Positions 15,491 to 24,682 of a stretch of DNA of 64,000 nucleotides are shown here, piece after piece. The stretch comes from Cohnella sp. GbtcB17. GTDB lineage: Bacteria > Bacillota > Bacilli > Paenibacillales > Paenibacillaceae. The notes under the pieces were generated by a model. That model did not search any database. It saw nothing but the letters and a program-made list of their open reading frames with translations, and was not told the origin of the DNA. The position numbers and the translations under genes were made by a program. Each line of letters starts with the position of its first letter. Position 1 is the stretch's first letter. The stretch spans positions 124,001 through 188,000 of the forward strand of contig NZ_JAGXJW010000005.1 of assembly GCF_019091135.1 (NCBI RefSeq). Reading direction: 5' to 3'.

Positions 15491-17089
15491 TCACACGGTC
15501 CGTTGATTCAGCATGTGCTTAAATAGAAGAACGAGCTTCAGCTTCAGCAGATTGGCATGCGATTTGAAGTCGACCTGAAGCAGCTCGCCGATCTTATCGA
15601 GACGGTACGCGGCCGTATTGCGGTGAATAAAGAGCTGCTTCGCCGTCTCGTTAATCTGGCCGTTGTTCTCGATATAAAGCTCGAGCGTGCGAAGCAAATC
15701 CTGCGCGGAGTCCGGCGCCTTGTCAATGATCGGTGACAGCGTCATGTCGAGGAAGCGGCGCATCTTCTCCTCGGGAACCGATTGGAAAATGTAGGCCATC
15801 TCGACCGTTTCATATTCCGTCACTAATGATTCCATGCCGAGCTTCTCGGCTGTATCCCTGGCGTCCGCGCATTCGCGGTACGCCTGTTCGAGCTGCTCCG
15901 GCTTATGCTTCGTATAGCTGAGAGAGATTCGCAGGCTTCCGCCCGTATCGGAGGCGAAGTCGGAGAAAATGCGGGTGAGCAGCGGGGCCGCTTTTCCTCT
16001 GGCGACGGCGGAAGGGCCGGTCGGCAGGATCGACAAGATCGAATCGCCGACTTGGAAGTGAAGATTGCTAGACTCCTTGAGCAAAGGATTGTATTGAAGC
16101 TCCTGGCGAATCATCCGCAGCAGCCGTTCCTTTTTCGTCTCGCTTATGGCGGTGACATGGAATAACGCGCATCGGTAAGATCCGCTGCCGAACGGGATGC
16201 CGAGTCTCGCGGCGCATTCCAAAAGCGTATCGACCGAGATGTTGTGCTTCAAGTAATTGTGGAGCAGCGATACGAACTCGTTTTGCGTCGATTGCTCCAG
16301 ATAATGCCGCTCGACGGCGTTCAGGTGGTGGGAGATCATCTCCGCGGCTTGATGGTACAAGCCTTCTTCCTCTTTAGGAGGCAAGGCCCGGGAGAGCTGG
16401 AAGACGACGCTGCCGATAATATCCTGGCCTGCGACCGCGCTTTTTAGCGGCAGCCGCAAAATGTGCGCATTCGCCGTCCGGAGCCACTGGGCAATCGGCT
16501 TCTGCGGCTGCTTCAGGATCGGATCCAGATCTGCGGGGTTCAAGCTGCAATGGAGAACTTGCCCGCGAAGGCCGACGATCGCCATCGGTACGCCGAGGAT
16601 GGCGTCGATCGTTCGGAGCATGTCGCTCGTAGGTCCGGGCGCCAGCGCGAAGCGCATCAACTCCTTTTGCTTGTCGAGCACGCCGTGCAGAAGCTTGGTG
16701 CTGCGTTGCAGCTCGGCGTTGAACAGTCCTTTCATCTGATCGGAGAAGGTGAAGGGGAACGGAAGCTCGATCAGCGGGAATCCAAGCCTGTCGGCTTCCG
16801 CCAGCATATCGTCGGGGACTTGCGCCCAGAACCTCCCGAGTTTGATGCCGATTCCGGCGGCACCCTTCTGAGCCAGCTTGCGGAGCAATTGTACCCCGTC
16901 GGAAGGCGCGTCCTTCATCAGATAGGCGGTCGTGAACAGAATATCGCCTTCGCGAACCCAATCGGTAATATCCGGAGCGTCCATCACGTTGACGGACTTG
17001 ACGATCCGATTGACCCCATCTTGCCCGGCCGTAAGTTTACCCTCGGATAGGGGATAAATTTTGAGCGCGTCTTCCACGGTGAGATACAT
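15491..17089 (-). CDS. pucR: PucR family transcriptional regulator
   Basis: About 532 residues. The N-terminal PucR-type domain is visible (MYLTVEDALKIYPLSEGKL, then SVNVMDAPDITDWVREGDIL), followed by a GGDEF-like middle region and the C-terminal helix-turn-helix of the family (ELYIENNGQINETAKQLFIH, then RNTAAYRLDKIGELLQ). I chose the ATG at 17089 because GGAGGG lies about 9 bases upstream; an in-frame start at 17113 would be within that site. In Bacillus subtilis PucR activates purine degradation genes in response to allantoin-type intermediates. Here it is divergent from the purine catabolic cluster, which fits that role. The effector in this organism is inferred. Confidence 0.9.
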   Translation of the reverse strand: MYLTVEDALKIYPLSEGKLTAGQDGVNRIVKSVNVMDAPDITDWVREGDILFTTAYLMKDAPSDGVQLLRKLAQKGAAGIGIKLGRFWAQVPDDMLAEADRLGFPLIELPFPFTFSDQMKGLFNAELQRSTKLLHGVLDKQKELMRFALAPGPTSDMLRTIDAILGVPMAIVGLRGQVLHCSLNPADLDPILKQPQKPIAQWLRTANAHILRLPLKSAVAGQDIIGSVVFQLSRALPPKEEEGLYHQAAEMISHHLNAVERHYLEQSTQNEFVSLLHNYLKHNISVDTLLECAARLGIPFGSGSYRCALFHVTAISETKKERLLRMIRQELQYNPLLKESSNLHFQVGDSILSILPTGPSAVARGKAAPLLTRIFSDFASDTGGSLRISLSYTKHKPEQLEQAYRECADARDTAEKLGMESLVTEYETVEMAYIFQSVPEEKMRRFLDMTLSPIIDKAPDSAQDLLRTLELYIENNGQINETAKQLFIHRNTAAYRLDKIGELLQVDFKSHANLLKLKLVLLFKHMLNQRTV

Positions 17090-17250
17090 GGCCGAATCCC
17101 TCCTCGATCGCAATTCCCGATATTTTCCTTTGCCAACGGCAACTTAGGCGAGTTAGGCGAGCTGAAAAAAAGAAGCTTTTTCACGGACCCGGCGGAAGAG
17201 CTGGGGTTTGTTGTTTGGAAGGAAAGAGCAGACGATCGATAATGTGTCCG

Positions 17251-17266
17251 GATGTAATATTACATC
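17251..17266. promoter_or_regulatory. 16-bp perfect palindrome, candidate operator
   Basis: GATGTAATATTACATC is self-complementary and followed by AC. The half-site GATGTAATA recurs at 32543-32551 upstream of the xanthine dehydrogenase operon. It lies about 160 bases from the PucR-like start and is a candidate PucR or other cluster-specific operator. Confidence 0.45.
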
Positions 17267-17388
17267 ACACAAAAGCCAACGCCTTTGATTTTTACTCATT
17301 TTAGGCTATAAGCATTTACAAATCAATAGGTGATTTATTGTGTATGCGTACAATCCGCCCCTCGTGACACTTTTATGGATCGAATAAA

Positions 17389-17405
17389 TGTTATATATAC
17401 TTACA
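17389..17405. promoter_or_regulatory. TnrA/GlnR-type nitrogen-control box
   Basis: TGTTATATATACTTACA fits TGTNA-N7-TNACA at all eight defined positions, with an AT-rich centre as in known TnrA boxes. It ends 35 bases before the CocE-like gene start, so it may control that operon or both divergent units. Confidence 0.6.
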
Positions 17406-17440
17406 TAAAAGCGAGCTTCTAAAAAAAGGAGGGGGTTGCC

Positions 17441-19147
17441 GTGGAATTTGCGAACGTGACGATTCAACGGAAAGTCCCCTGCATGCTGCGCGACGGCGTG
17501 ACGCTATATGCCGACATCTACAGGCCGTCCGATGCCAACCCATATCCTGTCTTGCTCATGCGGCAGCCCTACGGAAGAATGATCGCTTCGACGGTCAGCC
17601 ATGCCCACCCGGTTTGGTACGCGTCGCGAGGATATATGGTCGTCGTACAGGACGTGCGCGGCCGAGGAGACTCGGAGGGCGAATTCGTGCCGTTCGCGCA
17701 CGAAGCCCAAGACGGCTATGACACAGTCGAATGGGCGGCTGCGCTGCCCGGATCGAACGGCCGCGTCGGCATGTACGGATTTTCCTATCAAGGAGCGACC
17801 CAGTGGGCTGCGGCGTCCTTGCATCCCGAGCGCTTGGTTGCGATCGCGCCCAGCATGACGGCTGCCGACCTGTACAGCGGCTGGATGTATCCGTACGGCA
17901 GCTTCGATGTGAATAACTGTCTGCCTTGGGCATACCAGCTGGCTCGCGACACAGCCCGCCGGGCCGGGGATACGGAAGCCGAAGCCGCCTGTACCCGCAT
18001 CATGGCGGAGTCCGGATCGATTCTGCGGCAGCTCCCTTATTCGGAGGGGCACCCGCTTCTGGAACGATACATGCCTGCCTACTTCGATTGGGCGCGACAT
18101 CCGGAGTATGACGACTACTGGGAACGGTTCAATTGGTTGGAGCCGTTTTGCAAGCAACCGATTCCGGCCCTGCATATCGGAGGCTGGTACGACTTTCTGC
18201 TTCACGGAACCATCCGATCCTATACCGCGCTGCAAGACGCGTACTCTCCGTCGTTATTTCACCGCTTGGAGATCGGGCCGTGGATGCACATCCCGTGGGG
18301 GCGCAGGGCGGGCGGGTACGATCACGGACCTGAAGCGGACGGCGGGATGCATCTGCTTCAGGTGCGTTGGTTCGATTACTGGTTGAAAGACGATCGGGAC
18401 AACGACTTGTTCGAAGAACCGCCTGTCCGGTATTTCGAGCCGATGACAAGGAGCTGGGTGCGAAAGGAACGCTATGAATCCCCCTTGCAAGAGGGAGACG
18501 TTAGATGCCTTTATTTATCGGGCTCGGAAACGCCGGCGAACGGAGCGCTTGGCGGAGGCCGGCTCGTGGAACGGAGCGAATCGATCCAGGCCGAGTCTGC
18601 GCCTGACGTGTTCGTCTACGATGCAAGACTGCCGATGCCGTTATCCCAGACTGTCCCTACGGATGTTAGCGGCCGCCAGGATCGCTACGAGATTCTCGTA
18701 TACACAAGCGCGCCGCTGGCCGAAGAGCTTCAATTGTTCGGCTCTGCGAAGCTGAGCGTGCGATGCCAGGTGATGGATGGGCCGACCGACCTGGTCGCTT
18801 CGCTGTCGTTGCTGCTCCCGGGAGGCGAAGCGAGATTCCTGTCCGCGGGGCGCACGGAAATCGGAGTGGCCACCCGGAACGAGGGCGGAGTCTGCGGCTG
18901 GGAGACGGCCGAGATCGAGCTAAGGCCATTCGCGATCCGTTGTCCGGCCGGCGCTTCGATTCGGCTGGAGCTGACGGGCAGCGGATTCCCGCTGCTGCTG
19001 CGTCATCCGAACGGACGATCGATCGCAGAAGCGGTATTGGCCGGCGCAGGCGATCTTCGTATCGCGGCGGTCGCGGTCGACAGCAAGCCGGACTGCGCCT
19101 CCGTGCTGGAGCTGCCGATCGTTCGCGGAACGAGCGGGAGCGGTTGA
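17441..19147 (+). CDS. CocE/NonD family hydrolase (alpha/beta-hydrolase)
   Basis: 568 residues from a GTG start preceded by AGGAGGGGG. The N-terminal catalytic domain is of the X-Pro dipeptidyl-peptidase S15/CocE type: PVLLMRQPYG, VVVQDVRGRGDSEGEF, and the nucleophile S115 in MYGFSYQGATQWAA. The late His is in EIGPWMHIPWG. The C-terminal part is the jelly-roll domain of the family. Relatives hydrolyse esters or amides, such as the cocaine benzoyl ester or glutaryl-7-ACA. It is the first gene of the long plus-strand cluster, so it may remove an acyl group from an N-heterocyclic substrate before ring breakdown. That role is inference. Confidence 0.85.
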   Translation: MEFANVTIQRKVPCMLRDGVTLYADIYRPSDANPYPVLLMRQPYGRMIASTVSHAHPVWYASRGYMVVVQDVRGRGDSEGEFVPFAHEAQDGYDTVEWAAALPGSNGRVGMYGFSYQGATQWAAASLHPERLVAIAPSMTAADLYSGWMYPYGSFDVNNCLPWAYQLARDTARRAGDTEAEAACTRIMAESGSILRQLPYSEGHPLLERYMPAYFDWARHPEYDDYWERFNWLEPFCKQPIPALHIGGWYDFLLHGTIRSYTALQDAYSPSLFHRLEIGPWMHIPWGRRAGGYDHGPEADGGMHLLQVRWFDYWLKDDRDNDLFEEPPVRYFEPMTRSWVRKERYESPLQEGDVRCLYLSGSETPANGALGGGRLVERSESIQAESAPDVFVYDARLPMPLSQTVPTDVSGRQDRYEILVYTSAPLAEELQLFGSAKLSVRCQVMDGPTDLVASLSLLLPGGEARFLSAGRTEIGVATRNEGGVCGWETAEIELRPFAIRCPAGASIRLELTGSGFPLLLRHPNGRSIAEAVLAGAGDLRIAAVAVDSKPDCASVLELPIVRGTSGSG

Positions 19148-19224
19148 ACCGACAAACGAATCGTTCTCATACCCGTGAGCGGGCCAGGATGAATGCTGAA
19201 TATTCGACAGGAGCGTGACCGTCA

Positions 19225-20610
19225 ATGGGATCCGTTTTGAAAATCGTAAACGTGTCGCTGCCGCTTCGCGACGAATCGCGGTTGTATACCTTGATCGCGG
19301 CCGACGGCCGATGGACGGCGGTCGAACCGCAAGCTAGCGACAGCTTGCCGCCGGAGCGGGAAGCGGATCGCCGGGTGCCGATCGACGCTTGGGATGGTTC
19401 CGCGGCCGGGCCCGGGCAGGCGATCTGCCTCGATGCGGAAGGCAGAGCGGCATTGCCGGCGATGGCCGATGCCCACATGCATCTCGACAAGGCGTTCTCT
19501 CTTCCGAAGGTGGGCAACGCAACCGGTACGCTGGAAGAGGCGATCGCGAATTACGCGTCCGCCGTTCCGGCGTTTTCCAAGGAAGAATTGAAGGCGAGAA
19601 TGATGCGATCGGCGCTGCAGGCGATCTCGTGCGGCACGACGGCGATCCGCACCCATCTGGATTTTCACGTCCGCCACGGAAGGGAAGTGGCGCTGCGCAC
19701 GATCGAAGCGGCTCTCGAGGTGAAGGAGGCGCTCGCGCCGTACGTCTCCATTCAGACGTTTCCGATGCTGCCTTGCTACGACTTGAACGATGAAGCGCTC
19801 GCCCTCGGCGAGGAGGCGTTAAGGATGGGGGTGACCGGCGTCGGGGGCGCCCCGCACATCTCGGCTTCGCCGGAGCCGGACATCGACAAGCTGTTCGAGC
19901 TTGCGGGCAGGCATGGATGTCCCGTCGACCTGCATTCGGACGAGAGCGACGATCCGAACGTCCGTACGGCCGCATACATCGCAGGCAAAACGATCGAATA
20001 CGGCTGGGAGGGAAAGGTGGCGGTCGGCCATCTGTGTTCGCTCGCGGCCATGACGGACGATGAAGCGGCCGATGTCATCGCGCGTCTCGCGGAGGCGCGC
20101 GTCGGCGCGGTGACACTGCCGGGGGCGAATTTGTATTTGCAGGGAAGGCGAGATCGCTTCCCTGTCCGCAGAGGCGTGACCCGCGTCCGCGAACTGCTCG
20201 CAGCCGGCGTGCCGCTTGCCGCCGCGTCGGACAACATCCATGATCCGTTCCACCCGTTCGGCAAGGGGGATCTGCTGCAGATCGGCTTGATTACGGCTTA
20301 CGCCGCGCACATGGGCAGCCCTGCGGATATCCGCGAGGTGCTGCGGATGATCGCCGAACGTCCGAATGCCGTGATGGGGTTGACCGGACGCGGCATCGAG
20401 CCCGGCAACGACGCCGACCTCGTTCTGTTCGACGCATCGACGCCGGAGGAGTTGTTGACGATGGTGCCTGAGCGGCGCTGGGTATGGCAGAAGGGCGCCT
20501 GTATAAAGGTCGCCGGGAGCCGGCCGTCGTGGCAGTCCGGGGCTTTGGCGCAATGGTGGGATGACGCGAGCGAGAGGATATCGATCGGTGGAAGGCGCGT
20601 GCGCGTATGA
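19225..20610 (+). CDS. Amidohydrolase, cytosine-deaminase-like (CodA type)
   Basis: 461 residues. Metal-binding motifs of the family are visible: MADAHMHLDKAFSLPK near the start, PVDLHSDESDD and VAVGHLCSLAAM in the middle, and AAASDNIHDPFHPF near the end. This order and the DN pair match cytosine deaminase and related isocytosine/creatinine deaminases. The usual enzyme hydrolyses an exocyclic or ring C-N bond of a pyrimidine-like substrate. It sits between the CocE-like and WrbA-like genes and overlaps the latter by four bases. Substrate is not determined. The ATG follows AGGAG by about 11 bases, which is somewhat long. Confidence 0.83.
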   Translation: MGSVLKIVNVSLPLRDESRLYTLIAADGRWTAVEPQASDSLPPEREADRRVPIDAWDGSAAGPGQAICLDAEGRAALPAMADAHMHLDKAFSLPKVGNATGTLEEAIANYASAVPAFSKEELKARMMRSALQAISCGTTAIRTHLDFHVRHGREVALRTIEAALEVKEALAPYVSIQTFPMLPCYDLNDEALALGEEALRMGVTGVGGAPHISASPEPDIDKLFELAGRHGCPVDLHSDESDDPNVRTAAYIAGKTIEYGWEGKVAVGHLCSLAAMTDDEAADVIARLAEARVGAVTLPGANLYLQGRRDRFPVRRGVTRVRELLAAGVPLAAASDNIHDPFHPFGKGDLLQIGLITAYAAHMGSPADIREVLRMIAERPNAVMGLTGRGIEPGNDADLVLFDASTPEELLTMVPERRWVWQKGACIKVAGSRPSWQSGALAQWWDDASERISIGGRRVRV

Positions 20611-21308
20611 CCAAAGTGCTCGTCATTTATTGCAGCGCCTACGGGCACGTATTCGATTTGGTTAAAGCGGCGGCGGATGGCGCGGCTGCGAACGGCTGCG
20701 AGGTTAGACTGCGTCGAATTCCGGAGCTTGAAGCCGAGCGGAATCGTACGCCCTATCAGGATAAGTTCAAGAAAAAGGAGGCCGAATCCGGCTTAGCCGT
20801 TCATTTCAATACCGTCGGACGGTTCGAGAAGTACGAGCGCGCGCTCGAGCTGCAGAAAGACATTCCGTTCGCGAATAACGACGATCTGCGCTGGGCGGAC
20901 GGCATCGTCTGGGGGTTCCCGACCTATTACGGATTCATGCCGGCCCAAGTCAAGCTGTTCCTTGAATTCGCCTCCGACTTATGCGCGGATGGCAGCCTTG
21001 AGGGCAAGCCCGCTGGCTTGATCACGAGCTCGGGCTCGATCCATACGGGTCAAGAAGCGACGCTGCTCACGTCGATGGTTCCGCTTTTCCACTTCGGCAT
21101 GATCATGGTCGGCTTGCCGTATTCGAAAAATCCCGAGTATTTGACCGCGGATGCGATCGGCGGTTCGCCTTACGGCGCTTCGACGATCGCAGGACCGGAC
21201 AGCTCCCGCGTGCCGGACGAGAGAGAGCTCAAGATGGCCGGGAGACTCGGAAAACGGGTGGCCGCCGTCGCCTCAGCGCTCCGTCAATCCGGATTTCTCG
21301 ATCAATAA
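20607..21308 (+). CDS. WrbA-like NAD(P)H:quinone oxidoreductase / flavodoxin-fold protein
   Basis: 233 residues, overlapping the previous stop as ATGA. The flavodoxin-fold phosphate loop is at the N-terminus (VLVIYCSAYGHVFDLVKAAA), followed by WADGIVWGFPTYYGFMPAQV and GLITSSGSIHTGQEAT, as in WrbA. Length is slightly above the usual 200. WrbA proteins bind FMN and reduce quinones with NAD(P)H. Here the gene is translationally coupled to the deaminase-like gene, so it may reduce an intermediate or supply electrons, for example to the distant Rieske oxygenase. That link is only inference. Confidence 0.82.
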   Translation: MTKVLVIYCSAYGHVFDLVKAAADGAAANGCEVRLRRIPELEAERNRTPYQDKFKKKEAESGLAVHFNTVGRFEKYERALELQKDIPFANNDDLRWADGIVWGFPTYYGFMPAQVKLFLEFASDLCADGSLEGKPAGLITSSGSIHTGQEATLLTSMVPLFHFGMIMVGLPYSKNPEYLTADAIGGSPYGASTIAGPDSSRVPDERELKMAGRLGKRVAAVASALRQSGFLDQ

Positions 21309-21447
21309 AATCGGCATGTGCTTCATGTGGGGCGGGCGGCCGGCCGTAAATGTGAGATAACATTCCATATCTTGTTTTTGTCATCGTAACGAAGACCAAT
21401 AAGACAGCCTTCTCATTGTAAGCATGCACACAATTGCTAGTTGTTCG

Positions 21448-21477
21448 TTGAGTTTTCAGAAAATTGCGTTATATAAT
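21448..21477 (+). promoter_or_regulatory. Sigma-A promoter for the ABC transporter operon
   Basis: TTGAGT (21448-21453) and TATAAT (21472-21477) are 18 bases apart. A TnrA/GlnR-like box overlaps the -10 element, which suggests repression at this promoter. Confidence 0.6.
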
Positions 21478-21483
21478 GTGACA
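21467..21483. promoter_or_regulatory. TnrA/GlnR-type nitrogen-control box
   Basis: CGTTATATAATGTGACA fits TGTNA-N7-TNACA at seven of eight defined positions and covers the -10 box of the transporter promoter. Position over the -10 suggests repression, as GlnR often does. Confidence 0.5.
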
Positions 21484-21578
21484 CAAATAGCTGCGCGTTA
21501 AAACGAGTCCTTGCAGTGATTCGCCCGCGACGGCGAATGCGAATAAGCCCAAGCCATCTACCTTTGGGAGGGAATGCG

Positions 21579-22394
21579 ATGAATTCAACGATGTTGGCAG
21601 GTTCAAGCCCGGGTATGCCGGCCCCGAGCGGCGAACCATCCGGAATCCTCGTCGGTATGCAAAATATCGGCAAGACTTATCCGAACGGTACGATTGCGGT
21701 ACAAAACGTTAACTTGCTGGCAGGGGAGCGCGAATTCCTGTGCTTCGTCGGTCCTTCGGGCTGCGGCAAGTCCACGATTTTTAACATGATCGCCGGGTTG
21801 ACCGATCATACGTCGGGCGAGCTGGCGGTGCTTGGAACGACGCCGAAGGATGCCCGCAAGCAGAACGAGATTGCGTTCGTCTTCCAGGAGCATACGCTGC
21901 TGCCCTGGTCGAAGCTGATCGATAATGTCACGATGCCGCTCACGCTCCGGGGGGTGTCCAAGAAGGAACGTATACAAGAGGGCGAGCGGGTGCTCGAGCT
22001 CGTCGGATTGAAGGATTACATGAAGGTTCTGCCCCGGCAACTGTCCGGCGGCATGAAAATGAGGGTGTCCATCGCAAGGGCGCTCATCTCCAGGCCGAAG
22101 CTGCTGCTGATGGATGAACCGTTCGGCGCGCTGGACGAGATTACCCGCCAAACCCTTCAGGACGAGTTGCTGAACATATGGTGCAGCGATCGGAAGATGA
22201 CGGTGCTGTTCATTACCCACAACGTGTTCGAAGCCGTGTACCTATCGACTCGGGTTGTCGTGATGACGCCGAGGCCGGGGAAGGTGGCGGACATCGTCGA
22301 CATCGAAGCGCCGTTCCCGAGAACGGACGACTTTCGGTCGTCGCCGGAGTTTGGCGGTTACGTCCACGCCGTTAACGAGTCGCTTAAGCACTAG
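21579..22394 (+). CDS. ABC transporter ATPase, NitT/TauT family
   Basis: 271 residues from an ATG with GGGAGGG 7 bases upstream; a longer reading from 21516 has no ribosome site. Walker A is GPSGCGKST, the signature LSGGMKMRVSIARAL, Walker B LLLMDEPFGALDE, and the switch His is in FITHNVFEAVYLS. Similarity is to the SsuB/TauB/NrtD group that imports sulfonates, taurine, nitrate, or pyrimidine and purine derivatives. It is followed by its permease. A binding protein of the matching type lies about 20 kb downstream at the other end of the cluster. It energises uptake of the cluster's substrate. Confidence 0.93.
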   Translation: MNSTMLAGSSPGMPAPSGEPSGILVGMQNIGKTYPNGTIAVQNVNLLAGEREFLCFVGPSGCGKSTIFNMIAGLTDHTSGELAVLGTTPKDARKQNEIAFVFQEHTLLPWSKLIDNVTMPLTLRGVSKKERIQEGERVLELVGLKDYMKVLPRQLSGGMKMRVSIARALISRPKLLLMDEPFGALDEITRQTLQDELLNIWCSDRKMTVLFITHNVFEAVYLSTRVVVMTPRPGKVADIVDIEAPFPRTDDFRSSPEFGGYVHAVNESLKH

Positions 22395-22477
22395 CGGCAA
22401 ACGGGGCATGGGGTCCGTTCAAGCCGATTGAACAGACGCAGCATTGCCATAATGACATGGCGAAAGGGGATTTCCGA

Positions 22478-23380
22478 ATGGAAAAGTTGGTTGTCAGCGT
22501 GAACGGAATTCCGGAGCAAGGGGGCGTCGAAGCGACTTCCGTGCAGAAGCTTGAACCGGCACCGCAAAAACGGAAAGCCGGCGCCTCGTCCGGCTCGCCG
22601 CTTCGTAAATTCGCGACTCATATCGCGCCTCCGCTAATCGTGCTCATCTTGTTTCTCGGCTTTTGGGAGCTTGCGATCCGCCTGGCCGACGTGAAGCCCT
22701 ACTTATTCCCGAAGCCGTCGGATATCGTGAAGGCCGCGGCCGAAAACGGGCATAACCTCCTCGTCTCCGTCCGGACGACGATTGTCGAGGCCGTGCTCGG
22801 CTTCGCGTTCAGCGTCATCCTTGGCGTCGCGTTCGCGATCGTGCTTGCGCTGTCCAAGACGGTGGAGCGAAGCGTGTATCCTTACGCGATCATTCTCCAG
22901 ACGATACCGATCGTCGCCGTCGCACCGATCATCGTCATCTGGTTCGGCGCCGGGATGAACGCCATCGTCATGATCGCCTTTCTCATCGCCTTTTTCCCGA
23001 TATTGTCCAACACGCTCATCGGCCTCAATTCTACGGAAGCGAACATGAAAAACTTGTTCTACTTGTACAACGCGACCAAGTGGCAGACGATCTGGAAGCT
23101 TCGCATCCCCGCCGCGCTGCCGTACATTCTCGCCGGGATGAAAATCTCCTGCTCGCTGTCGGTCGTCGGCGCCATCGTCGGCGAATACATCGCGGGAATC
23201 GGCGGCCTGCAGGGCGGTCTTGGCTATGCGATAACGGTCGCTTCGACCCGGCTGCAAACCGCTTACTTGTTCGCCTGCGGACTGAGCGCGGCGGTGATGG
23301 GAATCGTCTTCTTCCTGTTGATTAACGCATTGTCCAACCGGCTGCTTCGCTCCTGGCACGATTCCGCCATTAACGGTTGA
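22478..23380 (+). CDS. ABC transporter permease, NitT/TauT family
   Basis: About 300 residues from the ATG at 22478, chosen because AAAGGGGA precedes it by 8 to 9 bases. After a charged cytoplasmic N-terminus there are about six membrane segments, for example PPLIVLILFLGFWELAIRL and IVMIAFLIAFFPILSNTLIG. The conserved cytoplasmic loop of the family is ATKWQTIWKLRIPAALPYIL. It pairs with the preceding ATPase. Members of this group carry sulfonates, hydroxymethylpyrimidine or related small molecules; the gene context here favours a purine or pyrimidine-like nitrogen source. Confidence 0.92.
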   Translation: MEKLVVSVNGIPEQGGVEATSVQKLEPAPQKRKAGASSGSPLRKFATHIAPPLIVLILFLGFWELAIRLADVKPYLFPKPSDIVKAAAENGHNLLVSVRTTIVEAVLGFAFSVILGVAFAIVLALSKTVERSVYPYAIILQTIPIVAVAPIIVIWFGAGMNAIVMIAFLIAFFPILSNTLIGLNSTEANMKNLFYLYNATKWQTIWKLRIPAALPYILAGMKISCSLSVVGAIVGEYIAGIGGLQGGLGYAITVASTRLQTAYLFACGLSAAVMGIVFFLLINALSNRLLRSWHDSAING

Positions 23381-23397
23381 CGCGAGGTGACATAGCC

Positions 23398-24189
23398 ATG
23401 ATGCGAAAGTTGGGTCACAAACAGAACAGCTGGCACGTCTCGCAGGATCTGGCCGACCTTCGGCGAGAGACGTTTAAGCCCGTTGTCGTCGAGTTCGATG
23501 CAAAGCCGCAGCGTCTTCGGCTCGATCTGGGCAGATGCGCGATCGTCGTCGTCGACATGCAGAACGACTTCTGCTCTCCGGGCGGCTGGCTCGCTTCGAT
23601 CGGCGTCGATACGGCGCCGCTGCTCGCGCCGGTCCGGCCGCTGAACCGGCTTCTGCCCGCTCTTCGATCCGCCGGCGTTCCCGTCATTTGGCTGAATTGG
23701 GGCAACCGGGACGATCGCTTGAATCTGAGTCCTTCCGTGCTTCACGTTTACGATCCGAGCGGCGAAGGCCGAGGCCTAGGCAGTCCGCTGCCGGCCAACG
23801 GTTCTCGCGTGCTGGAGAAGGGAAGCTGGGGGGCGGCCGTTGTCGACGGTCTGATCCTCGAATCGGAAGATATCTTCGTGGACAAATATCGGATGAGCGG
23901 GCTGTGGGATACGCCGCTCGACAGCATTCTTCGCAATCTCGGCGTCACGACGCTGCTGTTCGCAGGGGTGAACTTGGACCAATGCGTCATGCACACGCTG
24001 CAGGATGCCATCTGCCTGGGCTATGACGCGGTTCTGCTGGCGGACTGCTGCGCGACCAGCTCGCCGCCGTTCTGCGCGGAGGCAACCTATTACAATATCA
24101 AGCAATGCTACGGCTTCGTCGCCGGCTCCGACGCGTTACTCGGAGCGATGGGCGCCGCCCTCGGCATGGCGGAGGAGAGATTGCGATGA
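23398..24189 (+). CDS. Cysteine hydrolase, isochorismatase/RutB-like
   Basis: About 263 residues from an ATG with GAGGTG 8 bases upstream. The catalytic triad of isochorismatase-fold amidohydrolases is visible: Asp in VVVDMQNDFCSPGG, Lys in FVDKYRMSGLWDT, and nucleophile Cys in GVNLDQCVMHTLQD. The N-terminal region with an RLDLGRCAIVVVDMQNDF lead-in resembles ureidoacrylate amidohydrolase RutB and N-carbamoylsarcosine amidase. Such enzymes release ammonia and CO2 from N-carbamoyl compounds. It is directly downstream of the ABC permease and overlaps the following cupin gene. The likely job is hydrolysis of an opened-ring N-carbamoyl intermediate; substrate unproven. Confidence 0.86.
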   Translation: MMRKLGHKQNSWHVSQDLADLRRETFKPVVVEFDAKPQRLRLDLGRCAIVVVDMQNDFCSPGGWLASIGVDTAPLLAPVRPLNRLLPALRSAGVPVIWLNWGNRDDRLNLSPSVLHVYDPSGEGRGLGSPLPANGSRVLEKGSWGAAVVDGLILESEDIFVDKYRMSGLWDTPLDSILRNLGVTTLLFAGVNLDQCVMHTLQDAICLGYDAVLLADCCATSSPPFCAEATYYNIKQCYGFVAGSDALLGAMGAALGMAEERLR

Positions 24190-24629
24190 ACGAACTGGTG
24201 CTTGGCCGCTTCGAGCAATGTCCGGTGCGAAAAATATCGGCTAAGGATACGAACAAATTTGTCCTTCTCTGCGACGGCACGCAGGCGCCGTTCGTGTCGG
24301 TCGTCGAGATCTTCGATAAGGACGGACAGACGCCGCCGAACGAGCATGCGGAAGCGCACGAATACTTCTATGTGTTGTCGGGAGAAGGCGTCGCCGTCGT
24401 CGGCGACAAGGAGGCGGCGATCGGGACCGGATCGTTTTTTGTTGTCCCACCCGGCAACAACCATCAAGTGCGCAACACCGGCTCGGGCCGTCTATACGTG
24501 CTGACGACCATGGTGCCGGACGAGGGATTTTCCGATCTGATCAAGTCCGGCCCCGAAGCCATGCTCGACGAGGATGACCTGCGCGTTCTGAACGGCGCAC
24601 GCGGGACTGCGCAGCAGAAGCTGGGCTGA
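24186..24629 (+). CDS. Cupin domain protein
   Basis: 147 residues, start overlapping the previous stop as ATGA. One cupin barrel is seen with metal-site residues in NEHAEAHEYFYVLSGEG (two His and Glu) and a second motif around PPGNNHQVRNTGSGRLYVL. Single-cupin proteins in catabolic operons may be dioxygenases, isomerases, or ureidoglycolate/ureidoglycine-type enzymes; this one is too generic to assign. It is translationally coupled to the RutB-like hydrolase and the amidase, so it probably acts in the same pathway. Confidence 0.82.
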   Translation: MNELVLGRFEQCPVRKISAKDTNKFVLLCDGTQAPFVSVVEIFDKDGQTPPNEHAEAHEYFYVLSGEGVAVVGDKEAAIGTGSFFVVPPGNNHQVRNTGSGRLYVLTTMVPDEGFSDLIKSGPEAMLDEDDLRVLNGARGTAQQKLG

Positions 24630-24682
24630 TGCCGCTCCCGGCCGCATTCGACGGATCGATAGAGAGAAACGGAGGAGAACCG

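Larger units (their letters stand above)
17090..17440. other. Divergent control region of the purine/N-heterocycle cluster, 351 bp
   Basis: It contains no gene. It holds a 16-bp perfect palindrome (17251-17266), an AT-rich centre, and a 17-bp TnrA/GlnR-like box (17389-17405) shortly before the first structural gene. I could not identify a convincing -35/-10 pair for either direction. Confidence 0.6.
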
